Assembly (NCBI GenBank): GCA_020002185.1
Contig: CM034541.1
Span: 34,099,852-34,163,851, forward strand
Direction of reading: 5' to 3'
Length of the DNA: 64,000 nucleotides
DNA from: Paraescarpia echinospica
Lineage: Eukaryota; Annelida; Polychaeta; Sabellida; Siboglinidae
In this document: in pieces, positions 50,901-59,900 of the stretch
How positions within the stretch are numbered: position 1 is the first letter of the stretch
How the letters are laid out: each line of letters starts with the position of its first letter
Program-made: the position numbers and the translations under genes
Notes under the pieces: generated by a model
Told to the model about the DNA's origin: nothing
What the model saw: the letters and a program-made list of their open reading frames with translations, nothing else
Database searches by the model: none

Positions 50901-53900
50901 TTACCTATAAAAAAAATACAGAGCGAGTTTCTTGAGAGGTAAATATGTCAAATAATAAATAAATAAATATTGATTGATTTCATTTTTGAGATAATTTTTC
51001 ATTAATTAATTTACATCATCTCCCTCCCATATGTTGATGTGTTCTCCCTATTTTTCGCATGCATTGCTGTAATGTCGTCCACAAGTAACACACATGCACT
51101 ACTCTATATGTACAATACATGATTGCTGTCGTATGTGAAGTTACGAAATGTCAGATGCCAAGTTCATGTTGTAATAATTGTATACTTGTCTGGTAAACTT
51201 TCTTCATTTCTCTATCACATAACATATTTGTTCTATGCATATATATTAATTTATTCAGTTACATTTACTAGAATGTGTAATCTGGGTTATCACATTATAA
51301 TTTCAATCATTCCTTGCTTATCTATTTTGACATTTGTCGGGGCTTAACAGTTGTGTTGTGACATCAGTGGTTTTGCATCGCTTACAAATCTCACCGAAGT
51401 CACACGACCCTTTCTCTACCCTACCCTCCACTTCACATTTGTAACTCAATCATTTCTTTCTTTTTTAATGCCAGACCCTCGGTAAATTGCATTTTGGCCA
51501 AAAATACCAGGTACTAGTATATATCTGTGGTGTTCAGTACTTCTGACTAGCGTGTTTGTTAAATTGAATAAGACCGTTTTGTACTTCCTTCACCGTCTTA
51601 TGTTTCATCTGTACGTCTTCTTTTCAAGTGTATGTCCAGCACAGGAGTTTCTTTTACTTTCACTGTACTCTTCACCAGTTTTACTTTTGTGTCATGCTTA
51701 TATGTTATTTTAGTTTGAGTATTTCATTTTGTTGTGTACGGTAATCTTTGTACAGTGTCGCATTTATATTGGTTTTGAACCAGACCTCTATTAGGTGACA
51801 GTATATTTGTTTTTTACCTTTGCTATTTGCGGAATGTTATTATTTCCAAGGAATTGTAGTGTTAATTTTATTCAACTTTTTTGCTACTTCAGACATTTTC
51901 TAAATGATTTTACTCTTCAATTTCTTTGGTTTATATTTAATTGTCTGACAGGCTATTTTCACAGACATGACAAGTTACGAAACAATTAGCGACCTACATT
52001 GATACCACTGATTGTTAATAACAAACAAAGAAACACTAATTAATAACAGCTCCTGTTTTTTATTAACAGATTTGTACCATTTGTGGCAGTATCAAGAAAC
52101 AAATGTCATAAAGATCATTCATAACATAATTTATATACATCGCAGTGGTTGGAGCATCGCACTCTCAATCGAGAAATTCTGAGTTTGAATCCTCTTGTTG
52201 GCTTGTCGAACCTTGGGCCAGTTTGTTCACTCTGCATTGCTCCAGTTCACTCAGAGTACCTGGCTATAGGCATTGGTGGACATTTGTGTAGCAATAGTCT
52301 TTGTGCAGTGATTGCAGTATGGCTGAATGCTTCCCAGAGAAGTCAAGGCCGTGTTCGATTGATCAGGTCTGCCAGGGAGTGAAATATAAAACACCCTGAG
52401 CAGTCCCAAAGAGTGGATACCACCAAGTTATCTTTTCTACTGTATTGACACGTAAAGTACGCACTTGTCTTCCTAAACTACACAATGTACATTTCCTTGC
52501 TCAGACAACACATACAACAGTGTTTGTTATTGTCATTACAGTTGCATTGTGAAGGTGTTACTGTTGTCGTTGAACCCAATCCTGACCTCTCTGTGTTGTT
52601 GACTTCCTAATTCATCTGACCCTCAGTATCTGTGACATCCCCAGAACATGCCTGACCAACCACAGCAACGTAGGCATTAAGTTGCAAAATGTAGAGTTTT
52701 CTACATTTTTGGATTCCACTCATTGTAAGCTTTAAATGGTACCTCATTTGTTGAAGTGTCACCAGTAGTTGTTTTGATTTATTGCTAAAATTAAGCAAAC
52801 TTAAAAAAATGATGTTTTGAAAAGAATTATTTAGAAATGTGGCTGTGTGTAAAATCTTGTGCAATGCAACCATTATTTTAGTTTTGGATTATTTGTTGAG
52901 AAAGATAAACCTGATATTGGAAGATAAGGTTATAAGGTATGTAATTCTGTTGAAATATAAACATTAATGGGACATGACCTATACGGCTATTTTTGGTTCG
53001 GGTGTAGAATGGACCTGTGCGACTTAATACCCAGTTCGCTATGGAAGGTCACACATGTCCTTGTAGAGAGAGACTCATACGCATCTTGTCACTGTGAGTT
53101 ATCTAAACCAACTGACCAAGATCAGAAAAGACTGCTGATGTCTTCATATCTTGTCTCGTTTCTATATTTTCATGTTTGTGACATGCATTTTCCTTGATTA
53201 ATTTTGTGTTAAAATTTAGATTTTATACTCGAAATGCTTTGTAAATCATTATACAAATTTCACTGTTTAATCAGCGTATTGCATTCGAATTCCTATATAA
53301 CTTTGCCAGCTATCTAGCAATGAAACATATATGTACGTGAAATTAATCATTTAGGTTTCGCTGAAAATTTGTGCTTCGACCGTATGGTGTTTGTTTATAG
53401 ATATACAATACTGATAAGATTATCAGTACTGTATGTGGTTTGTCATCAAAATTTATACTTATGATGAACACAAAAGAAATTTATGTACTTATCAAAAATT
53501 TTCCATTCGGAACAAATCCTTATCAAAAAACAGTCCATGCTACTGCATACCTCTGAAAAATGTGCATTACATGGAGGAGATATGTCTGATGTGACAGATG
53601 ATACTTGTGAGTGACAGGACTATCACAGAGGTAGACTTGTTACTTTCTTGATGAGCATTCCCCTGTCTTTCTTGGCTGCTTTGACCTTGAATGGATAGCT
53701 TACCTGGCATACATGTTGCACTTAGGTTGTTCTTAAAATGTTCCGAAGATGTGTTTATCAGCCAACAAGTCCAGTGCATTTATATCCCATGCAAGTATCC
53801 TTGTTTTTGGCACCTATGCTTACGTCAGGTTGATATGTAACGTGTGTATTCATGTACGCTGCACATATACACACATGGCACACACATGGCACACGTTTAC

Positions 53901-56900
53901 CATCTTGATTGTTTCTGTGTCATTCACTAGGTGGCGCAGTGTGCTGTTCCACGGAATATAATTGTGTATATGCCATACATTACAGCTACAAGAAAAGGCA
54001 TCATGTAAAGCATTGATAACGTTTCAAACATAATACTTTGATTATATAAAAAGGGTAAAATGCCTTATGTTCACCTTATCAGTGGTGCTACATTTCAAAG
54101 TGTATTTCTGTATTTAACACAAGGTTGTAAAATTTGTCTTTAAGAAAACTATTGAAACATTCATGGTTTTTAAAAATCCATTGTCGATGTATTAGTGGGC
54201 TTGATTTGATACAATATAAATCTCACTTATTTCACTGCTGGTAGTTTGAAGTCTATATAATTTACATAAACATGTTTTTTATTTAAGTATTAATTTTAAT
54301 TTCTTAGAAATTAATTATAATAAAAAATATGTTATACTGTATACTTGATTATTAAATGTATGAATACTGTACCATAATTGATGTGTTTTAAAGTAGTTGA
54401 GAGGCTATGACTAGAGATGTGTGATGAGATAGGTGTTGTTGTTGTTGTTGTTGTTTATCTGTTGTCTGTTGTTGCCAGGCACCAGCGGGCGAGGCTCAGC
54501 CCAGCACCGAGGTTGATCTGTTTGTCTCCACTGAGAAGATCATGATCCTTAATACAGATCTGCAGGTACGTTCTCATGTTCTACCCATGATAATAGTCAG
54601 TTGTGTTGTCCATGTTGTTGTTGTCATTGTACACAGTGGTGTCAAACTGTATACAATGTGTTCACAGGTATGAACACTGTCAATTGTTGTTTGGAATGTC
54701 TTTGTAGACTAGTAGAGTACATTATATACTTTCTTGATATGCTGATATGCACAAGGTTTTTGTACGTTGTAGAGACTGATAGAAAATCATATACCATATT
54801 GTTTTCTATAGATGCGCCCTGCCTAATAGACACACATCCCCTGTTTACAGAAGTGAAACCATGCACAAAAATTTCAAGTGTAAGCTTGCATTTTAATAAT
54901 GGCAAATACCCTGCTAGCGCCACCTTGTGGATACTTTCTAGATAACAGTTATTTGTACATTAGCCGTAAGATGGCATTACGTTTCTCTCAGTTTCGTTTT
55001 ATTAGTCAAAGTCGGGCGTTCTAGCAAGGCAGAGGAATGTTCAAAATAACGTGATATTTGTAATCACGTAACCACATTGCATCGCTGCCCAGACGTTGGC
55101 AAAGCACGTGGTTGTGAATTATTTGAGTGCTGATTCAGCACATAGGATTTCCTGCATTTCCCAATGGCATTTATTCAACGATGTCGTCTGGCTAGCTCGA
55201 TGATTGTCTGTTTAGCATCACTCGAATAATCGAAGCAGTCTGTCTCTACTTGAAGAAGTCTCCAAGGTTGTTGTTCATGAGAACTGTGCTGTTAGTGTGT
55301 TCATACAGTGCCTTAATCACTTGGATGAGATTGTTGTTGAAGTTGAAGTTTCTTATCACTTGCCATAAGCCCTCGTGCCAGACACGGTCGAAGGCTTTCT
55401 TGAAGTCAATGATATTGTGGTAGAGGTCATGTTGGTGTTGTAGGCGTTTTTCTATCAGCAACCTGACGTTGAAGATTTGTTCTGTTGTGCTTCTCTTTGG
55501 CCTAAATCCTGCTTGCTCTTCTGCCAGGATTTCTTCTGCCTTGCCGTTTAGTCTGTTCAGAATGACTCTCAGCATGGTTTTACTAGGATGGCTGATCAGA
55601 CTGATAGTTCTGTAGTTCTGGCAGAGTCTAAGATTGCCCTTCTTTGGAAGGGTATTATTAAGGATTGGGTCCATTCTCTCGGCCATTCCTTGGTTTCCCA
55701 TATTCTCTGACAGATGATTGTCATGGCCTTTACATGTTCTAGTACACCATGTTTGAGGAGTTCTGCTGGGATGTTGTCTACTCCAGGTCCGTTTCTTAGT
55801 CCTGAGTCAATCTGGACACACTAGTCTGTTATCCAATGCGGTATAGCTGAGCTGCCTCTGGGTGCGTTTTCTTGGTTTTCTTGAGGTAAAGACATAAGTA
55901 GCTTTTGCAACTTGTGTCTTAAGATAAATTAATACACGCGCATCCAAGCCCGGTAATCAGCATTAGTTTTTTAGTCCTTTGGCCGAAGGTCCAAGGGACT
56001 ATTGCCATCACTCTGCATCCGCCGTCCTCCGTCCGCCGTCCGCCGTTAGCTGCCGTATCTCAGAAACCGTTCAGCAACTTTTTCTCTAATTTTGCATAGA
56101 CATATCTTAGGGCACTGCCACTATGCACAAGACATCTGTATTTGATTGAATAATTTTAAGGGCTCCCTAGGGCCTCCAAGGACCCCAAAACTGGTAAAAA
56201 TGTAACATTTGGCCTATTTTTTCAAAAACTGTTCTGCAACTTTTTTTCTAATTTTGCATAGATGTATCTTAGGATGCTGCCACTATATACAAGAAATCTG
56301 TATTTGATTGAATCATTCTAAGGGCACCTAAGGGGCCCCCAAAATGCAAACGTTTTACATTATCTAGTGATATGGTTTTGAGAAGGGCCCTTGAGACCAC
56401 CCCAACAGTAGATTTTGTTTAATGTGCCACAAAGTCAACACCATGACTAATCTCTGCAGCCTAGTGAGACCTTGACTAATCTTTAATTGGTCACAGTGCC
56501 CAGACAGAGTAGACACACTTGACCCCTGTTAGACTGAACAGTTGCCTAACACTTTTTATCTTCAAAACTATTGATTTTCTATAATTGCAAGTTGTGTTTA
56601 TTTTGATGTTCATTTAATTATTATAAAATGGTGTGACTGTGGTGTCTATTGGTAAAAGATGTATTGTCTGTAGAAACCTGTAGGTGACAAACATAGAACA
56701 TTAATATTCTGTCACCTGTAGGTGACAAACATAGAAAATTAATATTCTGGACAACTATAGAGTGAAATATCCTACACTTTATTGATATCAAATGCATTCT
56801 ACTGTTCTGTTTACGCTTGCCGTGCCTTGTGTAGACATGGTACTGTGTAAATCAATTGTATCAATATAGACTAATAATTACAGATTCACAATATAGTTGA

Positions 56901-59900
56901 CACCTGAAACAACCAAATGTCAACCATTAGAAGAGTTGACATAGTTCCGCTATACACAAGCAAGAAATCTGTATTTGATTGAATCATTTTAGTGTCATCA
57001 GCATATAGTAGAACATACATTTTCTACATCATCATCCCTAAGGTTGTTGTAAATTTCACCAGCTGCCATGTCAGGTGCGTTATAATTGTGACTAACATTG
57101 TTCAAAATGATTCAGGTAAATAGAAAATAACAAAGGACACTAGTTTTCTCCTTGCCATACCTATACATCACATGAGAAGAAGGCTGACACAGCTTGGCCC
57201 TGATTTATACGTGATTTAGCATTTTTGTATATGTTGTATACAACTTTCAACACAATACCATTAATACCACATGAAATTATCTTAGACCACAGGGAGGACC
57301 GGTCTACTAAATCAAATGCTTTCTTAGAATCGATGAAGGCACAATAAAGCCTTTTGCGTCGAGACAAATACAATTCAACCAATACCTCTATTTGAACACT
57401 GCCTGTTCTTCACCTATTACATTCGCTCTGTTTAGGTATGTGGTCAGTTCTGAACAATCACTAAGGATTAATGAACACTTGTGCAGAATGTCACCCACTT
57501 GGCAGGTTTAATTGATCTATTCAGCAATGAGGACACTGCTTAGGCCTCACTCTGGACACTGTCACTCACAGTGTTGTGTATTGTCTTAGTTGGTGCATTG
57601 AGCTAATCTATTTGACCATGAATCAGTGGTGGCTCTGGTTGTGTATTACACCCAGCTGTGGAGCTAAGATTCTCTGCCTGCTATTGTTTGATGGAAACTG
57701 TGACTAATCTGTAATTGGTCACTGGCAATAGCTTGTGTCAGCAGACAGCATTAAGCCACTAGACCCCTGTTAAACTGGACAGTTGCCTGTAGGTTTTAAA
57801 CTGTGTCAAACAGTGAGTCTACCTTTTGCTGTCAAATAATCTGTCCTCTTAGTTTTACACGTGAAGACATAATCTGGCATAACTTGATAAGTCTTTGTAG
57901 CAGCACATTTGTACTTCCAGTGTATCATTGCAACATAACATACATATTACATACTGTGTGCCACATTTGAATGTTGTGCATGTAATATTTCCATGTAATC
58001 CATTTGCATATATAATGTAAAACTTCAACAGCCGTTTTCTTCATTTTCACTTTTTGATCCCTACCATGTTCAATGCTCCATAACTTTGCCAATTTTTGTA
58101 GCAGTCATATTTTTTGAAACCGTGTAAAGCACCCTACCAAACCTTTACAAGGATGTAAGAAAACAATGTTAAAAATTTTCCGACTTATCACTCATTTGAT
58201 CAGCCGGGGTCACATATAGACGTATTAGCCGGCCCATTTTTTTATTTACAGTTATAAATGGCCTTCTAGTAAGTAATAATTAGTATGCATGATTTTCATG
58301 AAATGTACACTTTCTTTGCCTCCAGTGTATATTGAGGAGACTTGTTTATATTCCATTCACCATGTGGCAGCACTGTAGCTGTTTACTGTCAGGAATGGTG
58401 CAGTGATGAGTAATTTCACGCCACAACTGTTTGATTGCATTAAGTAGTACACATTACTATAGCCAGTGAATTATTCCATCTCGGCCATTTTCATTAATTC
58501 TACTAAACACCTGATTGTGTTATGTATGATTCTGTTAAGGACACAGACTCCTCATGAAATATCGCATTTTAATTAACTGTCATACCTTAAAAACTATTTG
58601 ACCTATTTTGATCAAATTTGCAATGTATTAAGTCTGTATGAAAAGAAGGTCAGATATTATAATAATCAATTTGCTTAACGGTAAACATGGTAACCAGATA
58701 ATTCTTAGAAATTCTGATGGGGTTGGAAAAGTGGAAATGTGGAAAATCCCATGGAAAATGTAATTCAGAAGCAGTCTGGCTGAAAAAACATAATATTTTG
58801 CCAACAGTTTTTGTGACTCCTGGCGTGGAGTATTGTGTTATTGTGTGTCTTTGCAATACACTCCACCGGGGTTCTGTTGGAAGCAGTGCAGGAACACCAG
58901 TGATTCTTGAAAAATTTCTTTGCCCAGGCTAATGCTAGAACATAACGTTTATCCTCAGTCAACATCTTTCATATGTTATGAGATTCAGAAGTTATACATT
59001 CTTGTGAAATAACTGAAATAAATGTATTTTTAATGAAAACCTCATTTTGCCTCCCGTAGTGTTGCTGTCAAATGAGTGCCTCTCCAAACCCAGCATAGTA
59101 CACTGTTACCAGGGTACCTAATCTTTTTAAATTGATCTTTGACATAAGTTGCCCCCCATAACAGTTCTTAATTAAAATCCATGTTCATGACTATATGTAG
59201 TGTCTTTAGTCCTTTGGACCTTCGGTCCAAAGGATTCGGTCCAGCAGTCTTATGCCATCACTCTGCGTCTGCCGTGCGCCGTTAGCTGCCATATCTCAGA
59301 AACCGTTCAGCAACTTTTTCTGTAATTTTGCATAAGCATATATTAGGGTACTGCCACTTTGCACAAGAAATCTGTATTAGATTTAATCATTCTAAGGGCC
59401 CCCAAGACCCTCAAAACTGGTAAATTTTAACATTTGGCCTATTTTTAGTCCTTTGGGCTGAAGGTCCAACATATTATTACCATCACTCTGCGTCCGCCTT
59501 CCGCCGTCTGCCTTTAGCTGCCGTATCTAAGAAACCGTTCAGTAACTTTTTGTCTAATTTTACATAGACGTATCTTAGGGTACTGCAACTATGCATGAGA
59601 AATCTGTATTTGATATTCGTTCTAAGGGCCTCGTAAATTTGCTAACTAAATTGTCTACCTCAGGAGAACAGCCCTGCAGCTCTGTTTATAATTGGCTGGC
59701 ACCCTATAGCATCTGTCACATGCGAAGTCTGTGTCTTGCGTGGATCAGAAGTTGTCTTTTCTGTTTTTTCAAAAACTGTTCAGTAACTTTTTCTCTTATT
59801 TGCATAGACATCTCTGTGGGTAGTGTCACTGTACACAAGAAATTTGTATTTGATTGAATCATTCTAAGGGCTCCTCAGGGCCTCCCAGAAAGGTAAATGT

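Noticed and set aside
46020..51490. Three 'cctcggtaagt'-like donor strings (46053, 50113, 51477), possible microexons or mutually exclusive exons
   Set aside because: No upstream acceptor giving a frame-compatible exon was found, and the known exons join without them.
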